A stretch of DNA of 64,000 bases, taken from Cacajao melanocephalus. Taxonomy: Eukaryota; Chordata; Mammalia; Primates; Pitheciidae. Shown here in pieces: positions 32,757-44,083 of this stretch (position 1 is the first letter of the stretch; every line of letters begins with the position of its first letter). The notes below the pieces were generated by a model. That model was not told the DNA's origin. It ran no database searches and saw only the letters and a program-made list of their open reading frames with translations. The position numbers and the translations under genes are program-made. The stretch is from the NCBI GenBank assembly GCA_963573385.1, contig CAUYLG010017831.1, positions 98,060-162,059 of the forward strand. The letters are read 5' to 3'.

Positions 32757-32824
32757 TAGGTTGGCGCCAAAGCAATTGCTGTTTTTGCCATTAAAAGTGA
32801 TGACAATTACTTTTGCACCAAGCT
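32757..32824. mobile_element. MADE1 mariner-derived MITE
   Basis: The termini 'taggttggcgccaaagcaat' and 'acttttgcaccaagcta' are the inverted repeats of MADE1 (about 80 bp, TcMar-Mariner). Part of the right arm is deleted, leaving 68 bp. TA dinucleotides flank it. Some microRNAs derive from intact MADE1 hairpins; this one is shortened. Confidence 0.9.
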
Positions 32825-32987
32825 AGTGGAAGGAGTGACTATTTAAAGGGTGAACTCAGCTTTTGGTTCAGTGAAATTTGGAGTGTAAATTGGACCTTGG
32901 TGTAACTGTAGTTAAATAGAATAATATAGTTAATTATTCACTCTAAGTGCAATACAAATATAGGGACTCAAAACATCACAGGTATTA

Positions 32988-33294
<307 letters not shown>

Positions 33295-33379
33295 AAAAAG
33301 CAGGCATGCTCTCATCGAACCAACATGGAAACTTTTGCATGCAACAGGAAGCATCAAACTCAATGAGCTGTGGAGGCCA

Positions 33380-33680
33380 GTTCAGGCACAATTATACACA
33401 TAATTTCTTAATCATTATAACTATCTGAGGAAGGCAATCATATAATTTCAGACTTTTGTGGTTATTATAAGGATTTAATTCAGCAAAGCATATAAAGGAT
33501 GTGGCTCAGTGCCAGCCACAAGGGAGGCCCTGAATGCATGCCACCTGCTCTGCTCATTTCCTCAAGAGAGAAATGAAGCTTGGTGAATGTAACATGTCGA
33601 AAGCCACAGAAATTACAAATGGTAGAGAGAGGATTTGAATTCAGGTCTCTAAACTTTGTCCCCTATTTGTGCAGCTTTCA
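33380..33680. repeat. MIR-like fragments, mixed orientation
   Basis: 33450-33530 resembles the sense MIR 3' part ('aggatttaattcagcaaagc'). 33560-33665 resembles reversed MIR ('agagaggatttgaattcagg'). Two MIR copies are likely, both old. Confidence 0.5.
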
Positions 33681-33779
33681 AACTAAGAATAACTTTTAAA
33701 TATTTTACTGGTTGAAAAATATTTTTTTAAAAAGAAATACATGCGCAGGCACATGAAAATTATATGAAATTCAAATATC

Positions 33780-33962
33780 TGTGCCATAAATGAAGTTTTA
33801 CTGGCACACAGCCGTGCCAGTTTGGTCATGTGTTTTCTGTGGCTGCTTTCATGTTGCAATGCCAGAATTGGGTAGTTGACACAGAGATCAGAGGACCTGC
33901 AAAGCCTAAAATATTTAATATCGGGCTCTTTACAGAGAAAGTTGGTTGACCCGGGCCCTAGA
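33780..33962 (+). repeat. hAT-Charlie-type MITE, sense
   Basis: The phrases 'gaagttttactggcacacag' (33791-33810), 'gcaaagcctaaaatatttaa' (33899-33918) and 'ctctttacagagaaagttgg' match the same family as 25062-25234, in the other orientation. Confidence 0.85.
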
Positions 33963-34339
33963 CCTTAGACCCCTGCTCTTTCCATTATTCTCAAGTGCTG
34001 GTGGATCCAGATTGGTTGTGACATTGCTAAATCTCCCTGAATTCTTGGGAAATTATTAAAATGCCGTGAAGGTTGCACTAAGTGCTCCCTGCTGGCTCAA
34101 ATAGGAGCATTTTGAAGGTGCCAGATGGGAATAGATTCCTTTCTTTCATCTTAACAAAAAATCCAATCTCACTCTCTTTCATGTTCAAGAGCATTTGATT
34201 AATTAGGATATGAAGGGGGAAAGGAACAATCAGAGCTGTTGAGCTGGACTGAGCTGGCAGTTTCAGGTGCTCTCATTTCAGCTCCTCCTCCCCATGTCTA
34301 GCAGGCTCCCTGAACTCCCAGCTGGGTGTAATCCGAGCT
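33963..34339. other. Unassigned intronic sequence
   Basis: No repeat recognised. An 'attaattagg' homeodomain-type core lies at about 34198. Confidence 0.45.
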
Positions 34340-34600
34340 GTGTAACTGGAGGGTGAATGCCCAGGCTTTACGGTCAGAGACCTGTATTTGTACTGTGATT
34401 CCCCACTTGCTAGTTGTATGGTTTGGACATGCTATTCAACCTCCTTCAGCGTCAGTTTCTGCAGGTCTAATATGAGTGTAATGAGAATACCTATACCTTT
34501 GAGTGATTTGGAGGATTAAGTGCAAACATATATGAAAAGATTATTTTCCCCAGAGTTGGCTCGGTGAGCATTCAGTAAATATTAGCTATTACTGTCTTTT
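34340..34600 (+). repeat. MIR SINE, sense, near full length
   Basis: MIR order is kept from the 5' head ('cccaggctttacggtcagag') through 'cccacttgctagttgtatgg' (34402-34421), 'gaggattaagtgcaa' and the tail 'cattcagtaaatattagct' (34570-34588). Confidence 0.8.
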
Positions 34601-34669
34601 TTTTCTACCTACTTGGCAGTAGGGAAGGAGCTAACTTTCCGATCCTAGTTTAAAAGCCCTTGAAAGTAT

Positions 34670-35030
34670 TTTTAGGACATTTTAAAAAAGTAATACATGC
34701 ACACAATACAAAATTCAGGTAGCACAAATAATAAAAACAAGTAGCTCACAAAACGATGTATCCCGGACTGTTCAAGGATATATAGACACTTTTACTTCCT
34801 TTTGTAAAGAATAGTAAAAGTCTGCAACTATAAGAAACAACAGTGATGAATCTCCTGAACTAATGCTGAGCAAAAGAAGTCAGAAACAAAAGCTCACATA
34901 TTGTGAGATTCCACTTATGTAAAGAATTAATTCATTCTACATATTTGGTGCTTTATATCCTTGACCTAAATCTCCACATTCCTCCCTCCCACCCTGACTG
35001 ACTCTGGTAACCGCTGTTTTATGTATTTGT
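34670..35030 (+). repeat. L1 3'-region fragments, sense, decayed
   Basis: Phrases such as 'gctgagcaaaagaagtcaga' (34866-34885) and 'attgtgagattccacttatg' (34900-34919) are sense L1 ORF2-end/3'UTR text. Boundaries are uncertain. Confidence 0.55.
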
Positions 35031-35700
35031 GATGAAAATCCCCAAATAACAAATGTTGGTAAGGATGAGGAGAAATGGAAACCTTCATACACCGCTGGAG
35101 GGAATGCAAAACCGCAGTTGCTTAGAATGCTAACCACAGTGTTACGATATGACCCAGCAATTCTGCTCCTAGTTACCTGAGAGAAAAAAAAAAGTGTCCA
35201 CACAAAAGTTGTACATCCATGTTTATAGCAGCATTTTATTCCTAAGGGCCAAAAGGTAGAAAACCACTGAGATATCCATCAACTGATGAATGGATAAACA
35301 AAATGTGGTATATCCATATGATAGAATATATTTGGCCATGAAAAATGAAATATGGATCCATGCTACAACAAAAATAGACCTTGAAAGTGTTATGTTAAGT
35401 GAAATAAGCTAATCACAAAAGACAATATATTACATGATTCCATTTATATGAAATGTAGAGGACTGGCAATTTCCTAGAGACAGGAAGCAGATTGGTAGTT
35501 GGCTAGGCTTGGGGAGGATGTGAGGTGGGGAGTCATAGCTAAAAAGTACTACCTTTCTTTTTGAGGTGATAAAAATGTTTTAAAATTGAATTCAGTGATG
35601 TTTATACATATCTGTGAATATACTGGAAGTCACTGCATTTTATGATTTTAATGGGTGAATTGTATTGTTATGTGAGTAGTTTAATAAAGCTTTTTATAAA
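35031..35700 (+). repeat. L1M 3' end, sense
   Basis: Continuous sense L1: 'ggtaaggatgaggagaaatg' (35058-35077), 'atgacccagcaattctgctc' (35149-35168), 'gaatggataaacaaaatgtg' (35287-35306), then 3'UTR and an A-rich tail at about 35697-35720. Confidence 0.85.
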
Positions 35701-35729
35701 AACAAAAAATTAAAAAAATTAGGTGAAGC

Positions 35730-35935
35730 CTATCTGTGCCTCAGGGCTTACTCTTGGTGGGGGGAAAAGGTGGGACTGGGAATTGGCAGGAGAGGGCATG
35801 GGGGAAGCTGGTAATATTTCTTAATTTGAGTGCTAGTTACAGTGGTATCTTCAGTTTGTGAAAATTCGTCAGCTGATACTTATGTGCACAGGATCGGACT
35901 TCATACTTCAATAAAAACTAAAACTAAAACTAAAA
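35730..35935 (+). repeat. Second L1M 3' end with (AAACTA)n-like tail
   Basis: After the tail of the previous L1, another L1M 3'UTR appears ('agctggtaatatttcttaat', 35807-35826; 'gtgaaaattcgtcagctgat', 35858-35877). It ends in 'aataaaaactaaaactaaaa', a short tail microsatellite. Confidence 0.7.
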
Positions 35936-36469
35936 AAGCCACCCTTCTCCACCAATTGACTGTTAGTCACTCAATTCTTTCCTCAGAAGCAACCACTCTT
36001 ACATCAAACAGAATCCAGAGACAGACTATTCAGAGACAGTTACTGATGTACAAGAACATGTGTTCTTGCATATATTGTATTTCTTGTCTTCTTTTTATTT
36101 CCTGAGAGCAAGTTTTGATAAACCTAGTCCTATGTCCGGCTGACCACCTACTACAAAGGGTTGTAGACCTCAGAAAATGATAGGGGGAGAAGAGGAGATG
36201 GGAAAAAGTTTTGATCCTAGGTGACTTTCTTGGACATGGCAAGGTTTCAACAAATGTTCATAAAACTGTCAAAGTGAATTTAAGGGCTTTAAAATGTCCA
36301 GGTTTTCTTCTAGTGTTGGTCTGAGATCCAGATAAAGTCTCTGATGCCTATTTTGTGCTTGAAACTCCAGGAATCCCTTTGGGCTGCCTTGATCCCCAAA
36401 GCCTTCTATTATTTTTTCTTTCTTTTAAAAATCAATTTTTAAAAAAATTCATTTTCTATTTATGTTTAT
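35936..36469. other. Unassigned intronic sequence
   Basis: Nothing recognised. Confidence 0.45.
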
Positions 36470-36592
36470 TTTAAATTTATTCTTAGTTTTGTAGAGACTG
36501 AGCCTTGCCATGTTGCCCTGGCTGGTCTTGGACTCCTGGCTTCAAGCAATCCTCCTTCCCCAGCCTCCCAAAGTACTAGGATTGCAGGTTTC
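36470..36592 (-). repeat. Alu left-arm fragment, antisense
   Basis: Reversed old Alu: 'tagagactgagccttgccat' (36492-36511), 'ggcttcaagcaatcctcctt' (36538-36557), 'agcctcccaaagtactagga' (36562-36581). Its outer end stops where the (TTTC)n tail of the 7SL copy begins, so the 7SL insertion may have cut it. Confidence 0.8.
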
Positions 36593-36614
36593 TTTCTTTC
36601 TTTCTTTCTTTTTT
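36593..36614. repeat. (TTTC)n microsatellite, tail of the 7SL copy
   Basis: Several TTTC units lead into a T-run next to the 3' end of the reversed 7SL copy. This is the reversed A-rich tail expected of an L1-mobilised RNA copy. Confidence 0.8.
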
Positions 36615-36915
36615 GAGAGGGGGTCTCTCTGTGTTGCTCACATTGCAATGCAGTGGCTGTTCACTTGCATGATCCCACTGCTGATCACCATGGGAATGTT
36701 GACCTGCTTGGTTTCTGACTCAGGCTGGTTCATTCCTTCTAAGGCAATTTAGTGGTCACCTGCTCCTGGGAGAGGGGTAACCGTACTGATGCCAAACTTA
36801 GTACAATCATCTGATTGGCATAGCACACTACAGCCCAGAGGTTCTGGGCTCAAGTGATCTCCCACTTCAGCCGCTTTAGTAGCTGGGATTACAGGCACGC
36901 ACCACCACTCCTGGC
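36615..36915 (-). pseudogene. 7SL RNA (SRP RNA) retropseudogene, full length
   Basis: The minus strand reads through the whole 7SL RNA, including the central S domain absent from Alu. The reversed S-domain phrases 'gatcccactgctgatcacca' (36671-36690) and 'gatgccaaacttagtacaat' (36788-36807) are diagnostic. Length is 301 bp versus about 299 for the RNA. Substitutions are spread throughout and a tail is attached, so it is a retrocopy rather than an active Pol III gene. It resembles the many RN7SL pseudogenes. Confidence 0.95.
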
Positions 36916-37629
36916 TCATCAAGAACAGACGCCTAGCCAGAACAGCATTTTTGTAATTCAGAACAGCATTCATGTTCCCCTTGTAAAATATTTGCCTGTC
37001 TCATTTTTTAAAAAAGAATACATATATTGATTTTAAAATGATTTTTAAAATGTAAGGCCTTTCTCTTAAATTAGCCTAACTGAACCGTGTTGAGCTACTT
37101 TCACTTTGGAATATATTTTTGGCAATCTCCTTGTTTTCTAATAAATAAATGTTTTTATTTACTTAAAAAAAAAACAAAGCTCTCATCCTCCCCAGTTCAA
37201 CTGCATCTCGTTATTAAGCCACAAGAAACGGCAGCCCGAGCCATGAGAAACAGCAGCCTGACCCTCAGTTTGGTCCGAGAACAATATTAGATAGAAATAA
37301 AAGATTAAGGGCAAACACAGAAAGAGTTATCTTAAAAGATTTAATTAAGGCCTGAATTTTAATCATTCAACAGATCCCGTTCTTAGAATATGAATTTCTC
37401 ATCAGCCTTGGAATATGAAGGAAACCTTCCAAGGATATGAAATTGAGCTTTAATTGTATTAGTTATTATAATCGGGGGCAAGCTGTGATTGGCAACTTGT
37501 CTCCCTTGCACTTTCTGCCCTTATTCAACAACCTCCTCTTGGGTCCCCAGGGCTTACCTCTCAGGAAGATGTGAATTATTTTGAGTGTAATTGGGCCTGG
37601 CCTATGATATAGTCATTATCCGAATCCAT
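36916..37629. other. Unassigned intronic sequence
   Basis: AT-rich with an A-run at 37165-37174. No repeat or gene recognised. Confidence 0.45.
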
Positions 37630-37780
37630 TGTTTGCCAAGTAATTGCTTTGTGACTTTGGGTAACTTACTTACATATCTTGTCTTCGTTTCTACCTTATA
37701 AAATTGAGATGAATATACTTACTTTGCCAAGATTAAATGTCCCAAGTGTTTGGAACATCATAGGCTCCTAATAATGAAGA
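37630..37780 (+). repeat. MIR SINE, sense
   Basis: MIR core: 'tttgtgactttgggtaactt' (37649-37668), 'ttataaaattgagatgaata' (37696-37715), tail 'aacatcataggctcctaata' (37754-37773). Confidence 0.7.
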
Positions 37781-37856
37781 TCTCCTTCCTTTCCTCACCT
37801 TGCTTCCCCTTTCTACCCTCTTCCCTTTACCTTGAAAGTTTTAGAAAGAGATTTTT

Positions 37857-38242
37857 AAAAATATACTTTATTAATGTGCAGGTTTGTTACATAGGTATAT
37901 GTGTTCCATGGTGATTTGCTGCATCCATCACCTTGTCATCTATATTAGGTATTTATCCTAATTCTATTCCTCCCCTAGCCCCTGACCCCACAACAGGCCC
38001 TGGTGTGTGATGTTCCCCTCCCTGTGTCCATGTGTTCTCATTGTTCAACTCCCACTTCTGAGTGAGAACATTCGGTGTTTGGCTTTCTGTTCTTGTGTCA
38101 GTTTGCTGAGAATGATGGTTTCCAGATTCATCCATGTCCCTGCAGAGGACATGAACTCATCGTTCTTTTATGGCTGCATAGTATTCCATGGTGTATATAT
38201 ACTACATTTTCTTTATCCAGTCTATCACTGATGGGCATTGGG
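37857..38242 (-). mobile_element. L1PA 3' end, antisense, 5'-truncated
   Basis: Reversed young L1 3'UTR and ORF2 end: 'gtgcaggtttgttacatagg' (37877-37896), 'tatggctgcatagtattcca' (38169-38188). It ends at about 38242. The flanks agaaagagat (about 37843-37852) and agaaaagagat (about 38250-38260) may be a one-base-altered target duplication. Confidence 0.9.
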
Positions 38243-39014
38243 TTTTTTGAGAAAAGAGATAAGGAGCTAGAGAATCAAGAGAAATGTTAAAACATTTTGC
38301 TATGTACTCTGTTTCATGCGATTTCCCACACATTCCCCCATTCCCAGGAATTAAGATTGAAGTTGAAGGTTTGCGGTTACAACATCAGGATGAGTGTTGC
38401 CACACAGAGGCTCAGCTTTGTTTGGGTCACACACGTTGCAGAGGAAGGACCAGGTAGTATTTATTTGGGAGAAGAGAAGATTCAGGGGGGCATGGTGCCT
38501 GTCACACACTTTCAAGGGCTGTCACCTGGGAGAAGCATTAGACATTGGACTAATTCAAGGCTGGGCTCAGGGTCTTTTCTCAGTAATATCTTAGAGGTTC
38601 CAAGTAACTTGCCTTAGGAGAAGGTGATTATCCCATCACTAGAGGTTATTAAGTAAAGATCCTCAGTTCCATTGGTCAGGGATTCAGGTACTGGGGGAAG
38701 ATGCAAGCAATGACCTATGCTATGCCTCCCAGACCTACCTGTCTAGGATTCTATAGTGATTGACAAAGACCCTCCCTTCCCCCAACTCCACTCCCCGGCA
38801 GATTTCCCCACCCCAGTAAAGCCTCCTCCACCTGCTCCCCCAGTTCCTCACCCACAGAAACTGAGAGTTCTCAGCTGTAAACAAATTGAACTGATGAACT
38901 AGTTCTCCAGGGCTAATAACTGAAGCCACTTACTCTCCCAACAGCATTTGCATTTTAATGGGGACATCAAACCTTGGCCCAGGAGTGACTTAGCAATATA
39001 GGAATTCCAGGTGG
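38243..39014. other. Unassigned intronic sequence
   Basis: No repeat recognised. Short frames at 38297-38617 have no coding features. Confidence 0.45.
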
Positions 39015-39120
39015 TATGGCATGTGGAGAGGAATAGAATGGGCTGGCAGCTTGCCCAAGGTCACACAGCCAAGAGTAAATAAAACCCAGCTGCCCCCACC
39101 CCCAGTCTCATGCTCTGGCC
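39015..39120 (-). repeat. MIR core fragment, antisense
   Basis: The phrase 'gcttgcccaaggtcacacag' (39049-39068) followed by 'ccaagagtaaataaaaccca' is the reversed MIR core. Confidence 0.6.
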
Positions 39121-39823
39121 CCCTCCTGAGGCTGCTTCTTGTCTGGTCACCCTGGGGACCTCCTGCCCCATTCTGAAGCTGTGTTAATGACTGTGGCATG
39201 GCCTGAGTGTGAAGAGGCTGTGATGGTGAGTCCTGAAATAGTCTTCCCTTACCGCCAGATGCTGGCATGAAGAATAGCAGCTTCCTAGAGGTCTGATCAA
39301 TAGATATTATGCAACTGCTTAGAGCAATAACATTCCTCTCCATTACCAGGCTAACACTCCCAGTAAAGAGTGTGCCTTGATCCTGACGGTTTTATATTTT
39401 CTGGTTTGTCAGACCGAAATCAGGGTCTGACTGATGCCTATATGAAAGCATAACAGGTACATGACTGGCGGAGGTCCAACTCCTTTTTCTTTGAATTAGA
39501 GGCCCTTCCACTGAGAGCTGGCAAGAGCTCCAGCTCTATGCACATCAATTACGTTCTCTGGCCAAGAGCCTTGCTACACAGTAAACATGACTGGAGCCGC
39601 AGTGAGCCTCATTTGTGATATGGTCCCCATATAAAGAAGGCAGCAAGGCAGCAATGTCCAGATCCCTTCTTTGACTTGTCCCACCCATCACCCCAGGTAT
39701 GGAGTCCTGGAATCTGAGCATTCATTACATATTTGCTTGTAGTTGTATAATAAAAATAACATTTGTCATTTGCTAAAACTGATGTTAATTGCTAGTAAAA
39801 TCTCCTACTGTGCTGGATAACAA
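39121..39823. other. Unassigned intronic sequence
   Basis: No recognised repeat or gene. Confidence 0.45.
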
Positions 39824-39835
39824 AAACTTAATTGC

Positions 39836-40133
39836 GGCTGGGTGCAGTGGCTCATGCCTGCAATCCTAGCACTTGGGGAGGCCAAGATGGGTGGATCACA
39901 AGATCAGGGGTTTAAGACAAGCCTGGCCAATATGGTAAAACCCATTCTCCACTAAAGATTAAAAAAAAAAAAGCCAAGTGAGTTGGTGCATGCCTATAAT
40001 CCCAGCTACTCAGAAGGCTGAGGCAGAAGAATCACTTGAACCTGGGAGGTGGAGATTGCAGTGAGCCGAGGTTGTGCCGTTATACTCCAGCCTAGGTGAC
40101 AGGGCGAGACTCCATCTCAAAAACATAAAAAAT
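39836..40133 (+). mobile_element. Alu (AluS/J), full length, sense
   Basis: A dimeric Alu from ggctgggtgcagtgg to its A-rich tail. Exact 12-bp target duplication aaacttaattgc at 39824-39835 and 40134-40145. Many substitutions. Confidence 0.95.
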
Positions 40134-40216
40134 AAACTTAATTGCAGGCAATTAAGTATTTATTCTTTGTGCTTGTAGTCATCTTTAAGCTTTAGAAAAT
40201 GTATGCAATATCAAGT

Positions 40217-40241
40217 CGTGTGTGTGTGTGTGTGTGTGTGT
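40217..40241. repeat. (TG)n microsatellite
   Basis: Uninterrupted GT/TG dinucleotides, about 12 units. Likely length-polymorphic. Confidence 0.95.
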
Positions 40242-40954
40242 AAGATGTCTGGTCCTTGGTGTCATCTCTTATCATTGGCATCTGTTGAGATATCTCTGTT
40301 CCCACCTTGCACTTAGCTGTCAGCAGATCAAAGTGGTGCCTCCTTGCTCCAACTGCAGGGCCTTGTTGGGCCACAGGCTTTGTCACAAAGGCATGGCTCT
40401 TGTTGCTCAGAGTAAGTACATTCTTCTGATCCCTGCACCAGGCTGCAGGTGCAGAGACCCACACGTGGCTGTTTCAAGCTCTCTGCCTAGACACTCACAT
40501 AGACATTTCTTCTTACTTTCAATATGCAGAAGAGGTCCCCTGTGCCTTACTCACTCTCTGGACTGTCTCTGGAGAAAGTGGATAGGGTGATGTTCTCCAA
40601 CCTGTAGCTCCTATCTTATGCCCCAAATTCCCATCAGTGTCTGCCCTAGGGTGGTACTGGGCTTAAGATCGCTCTCTTAGAAATGCCTCCATGTTTAAGC
40701 TCTTGTTTCCTCTCTGCATACTCCTCACTCTTTCCCATTCTTGGGTCCAGATAGCCTGGTTTTCATTTTTCTTTCTAAATCACTTAAAACTCAAGAGCAA
40801 GAAATAGACGAAAACTTTCTGTTTTTCACATTTCCTAATTAACATGCATTGTGGCAGTAAAAACCTCATGATACAGTTGTCTAAATAGAGAATTATGTAA
40901 TGATAGAAATGCTAAGACAGGGGTAGGTGGAGGGAGAACACTTGGTTAAGGAGC
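40242..40954. other. Unassigned intronic sequence
   Basis: A 122-codon open frame at 40222-40590 begins in the TG repeat and shows no domain. No repeat recognised. Confidence 0.45.
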
Positions 40955-41182
40955 AAAAGGTCCCCCTTATCTGTGAGGGATACGTTTGAAGAGTCCCAAT
41001 GAATGCCTGAAGCTGCAGATAGTACTGAACCCTATATGTACCATGTTTTCTCTTACACATACATACATAACTATGATAAAATTTAATTTATAAATCAGGC
41101 ACATAAAGAAATGAACAACATTCTACTGCACTGTTATAACTGAAACCATGGAAAGTGAAACTGTGGGTAAGGGAGGACTACT
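40955..41182. mobile_element. TcMar-Tigger-type MITE
   Basis: One end reads 'cccccttatctgtgagggat' (40963-40982) and the other 'gaaactgtgggtaagggagg' (41157-41176), which are inverted terminal-region matches. The interior 'tactgaaccctatatgtacc' (41023-41042) is typical of the Tigger7/MER44 group. It is non-autonomous and internally deleted. Confidence 0.8.
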
Positions 41183-41272
41183 GAATACAGCTAATTTGAT
41201 TCTTTTATTGCTTGTAATCTTAATCAGAATTCCAGAGAAAATCAAGCTTTATGGAAAATAATTTGAGATTCT

Positions 41273-41345
41273 TTATTTCTTTTCTTTTTTTTTTTTTGGG
41301 GGGGGGGGTCTCTTTATGTTGCTCACACTGTAGAGCAGAGTAGGG
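41273..41345 (-). repeat. 7SL/Alu 3'-end fragment after a T12-G11 run
   Basis: A T-run and G-run (about 41286-41308) lead into 'gtctctttatgttgctcaca' (41309-41328), which matches the reversed 3' end of 7SL/Alu and closely resembles the start of the copy at 36615. Homology fades after about 41345. Confidence 0.55.
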
Positions 41346-41429
41346 TGCTCTAAGACTCCATACATCCAGCAACGAATGCTGGCAAAAACCAGTAGAATCA
41401 ACTTTCACAGAACTAGGAAACACAGTGAA

Positions 41430-42040
41430 AAACTAACAACAACCAGGGGAAGATTAATGAAGAAAGAACTGCAGCACTGTGGTAAGAGAGTGTTAGAGCA
41501 TTTAAAATTGCCTGATTGCCACCCCTCCTCCCCAGAGTAGTGGTGGCCATGAAGATACTGTTCTAGTTTGCCAGTGCTGCAGGGGATAGTATAGATTTTT
41601 TATTCTTGAAGAATTTTGGTGGTGTGTTTTGACCTTTCTGGCAGCTCCCTGAAGGATCAGTGCAAAGTGTGCCTTTGTTTTACCTAACTTGGAATATGCT
41701 CAGGGTCATAGAGCTTCCTGAACCACATTTGTGAAAAATATTTCAAGCTAAATGTATTATCCACAGCAGCCTGGGGCAAGTGATAACAGTCAGGACAAAC
41801 AATAGATCAAAAATCCTAGGAAGAATGAGATTGGAAAAGAAGGTATATGGAGGAGGAACAATTTTCAAAAGCACTAATATGCATAAGTGAATCAAGGAGC
41901 TCAAATGCACACTCAGGACTGAACAAACTCTCAAAAAAGACATGAGAGGATCCTGAACTTTCACCTCTGGGTATCTTAAAGGAAGGTGAGAAAGAGAAAG
42001 GGACAGAAAGAATATTTAAAGAAATAATGGCCAAAACCAG
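41430..42040 (+). repeat. Old L1 5' region, sense (probable)
   Basis: The end 'cagaaagaatatttaaagaa' (42005-42024) followed by 'ataatggccaaaac' matches the sense L1M ORF1 region. Text upstream fits L1M 5'UTR/ORF1 more loosely. The primate L1 at 42042 is inserted at or near its end. Confidence 0.5.
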
Positions 42041-42041
42041 G

Positions 42042-44083
42042 GGTTTGCTGGCAAGACAGCTGAATAGGAACAGCTCTGGTCTGCAGCTCCCAGCAAGACT
42101 GACACAGAAGGTGGGTGATATCTGCATTTCCAACTGCAGTATCCAGTTCATCTCATTGGAACTGGTTTGACAGTGGGTGCAGCCCACGGAGGGTGAGCTG
42201 AAGGAGGGTGGATCATTGCCTCACCTGGGGAGCACAAGGGGTTAGGGGATTTCATTTCCCTAGCCAAGGGAAGCTGTGAGAGACTGTACTGGGAAGAACA
42301 GTGCATTCCGGCCCAGATACTGCACCTTTCCCCACAGTCTTCACAACTGGCAGACAAGGAGATTCCCTTCGGTGTCTACACCGCCAGGGCACTGGGTTTC
42401 AAGCACAAAACTGGGCAGCCATTTGGGCAGACACTGAGCTGGTGGCAGGAGTTTATGTATATGCTCTAGTGGCACCTGGAATGCCAGTGAGATAGAACCG
42501 TTTACTCCCTGGGAAATGGGGCTGAAGCCAGGGAGCCAAGTGGTCTGGCTTGGCGGAACCCACCCCCGTGGAGCCTGGCAAGCTAAGATCCACTGGCTTG
42601 AAAGTCTCACTACTAGCACAGCAGTCTGAGGTTGACCTGGGACACTCACTTGAGTTTGGTGGGGGGAGGGGCATCCATTATTGCTGAGGTTTGAGTAGGT
42701 GGTTTTACCCTTAGAGTGTAAAGAAAGCCCAGGAAGTTTGAACTGGGCAGAGCCCACTGAAGCTCAGCAAGGCCACTGCTGCCACACTGCCTCTCTAGAT
42801 TCCTCTTACCTGGGCAGGGCATCTCTGAAAAAAGGCAGCAACCCCAGGAAGGGACTTATAAATAAAACTCACATCTCCCTGGGACAGAACACCTGGGGCA
42901 AGGGGGGCCTGTAGGCACAGCTTCATCAGACTTAAAAGTCCCTGCCTGACAGCTCTGAAGGGAGCAGCAGATCTCCCAGCACAGCATTTGAGTGCTAATA
43001 AGGGACAGACTGCCTCCTCAAGTGGGTCCTTGACCCCCATGTATCGTGACTGGGAGACACCTCCTATAGGAGAGCTCTGGCTGGCATCTGGAGGGGATGA
43101 AGCTTCCAGAGGAAGGAACAGGCAGCAATCTTTGCTGTTCTGCAGCCTCTGCTCATGCTACCCAGGCAAACAGGGTCTGGAGCAAACAGGGTCTGGAGGG
43201 GATCTCCAGCAAACTCCAGCAGACCTGCAGCAGAGAGGCCTGACTGTTAGAAGGAAAACTAACAAACAGAAAGGAATAATATCAATATCAACAAAAAGGA
43301 TGTCCACTCAGGGACACCATCCAAAGGTCACCAACATCAAAGACCGAGGGTAGATAAATTCACAAAGATGGGGAGAAACCAGCACAAAAAGGCTGAAAAT
43401 TCCAAAAACCAGAACACGTATTCTTCTCCAAAGGATCACAACTCCTTGCCAGTGAGGGAACAAAACTGGACAGAGAATGAATTTGATGAATTGACAAAAG
43501 TAGGCTTCAGAAGATGGGTAGTAACAAACTCATCTGAACTAAAGGAGCATGTTCTAGTCCAATGCAAGGAAGCTAAGAACCTTGAAAAGAGGTTACAGGA
43601 ATTACTAACTAGAATAACCAGTTTAGAGAAGAACATAAATGACCTGATGGAGCTGAAAAACATGGCATGAGAACTTCGTGAAACATAACAAGTATCAATA
43701 GCTGAATCAAGCGGAAGAAAGGATATCAGAGATTGAAGATCAACTCAATGAAATAAAGTGAGAAGACCAAGATTAGAGAAAGAAGAGTGAAAAGAAACAA
43801 ACAAAGCCTTCAAGAAATATAGGACTATGTGAAAAGACCAAATCTACGTTTGACTGGTGTATTTAAAAGTGACAGGGAGAATGGAACCAAGTTGGAATAC
43901 ACTCTTCAGGATATTACACAGAACTTCCCCAACCTAGCAAGGCAGGCCAACATTCAAATTCAGGAAATACAAAGAACACTACAGAAATACTCCTTGAGAA
44001 GAGCAACCCCAAGACACATAATCATCAACTTCACCAAGATTGAAATGAGGGAAAAAATGTTAACAGCAGCCAGAGAGGGAGGT
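42042..44083 (+). mobile_element. Primate L1 5' UTR and partial ORF1, 3'-truncated
   Basis: The sequence starts at the canonical L1 5' end ('gctgaataggaacagctctg', 42059-42078). It contains 'aactggtttgacagtgggtg' and runs through a roughly 1.3-kb 5'UTR that carries the internal Pol II promoter in this family, then ORF1. It stops at about 44083, inside ORF1. ORF2, 3'UTR and A tail are absent. Most L1s lose the 5' end, so this pattern is unusual and implies a later deletion or rearrangement. The 5'UTR length and divergence suggest L1PA8-16 or L1PB. Confidence 0.9.
43167..43198. repeat. Exact 16-bp tandem duplication in L1 5'UTR
   Basis: The unit caaacagggtctggag occurs at 43167-43182 and again at 43183-43198. 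Confidence 0.95.

Noticed and set aside
40222..40590. 122-codon frame starting in a TG repeat
   Set aside because: The first residues are Cys-Val from the microsatellite; the remainder has no domain.
43368..43670. Possible functional L1 ORF1
   Set aside because: A premature stop and the missing C-terminal part make it non-functional.
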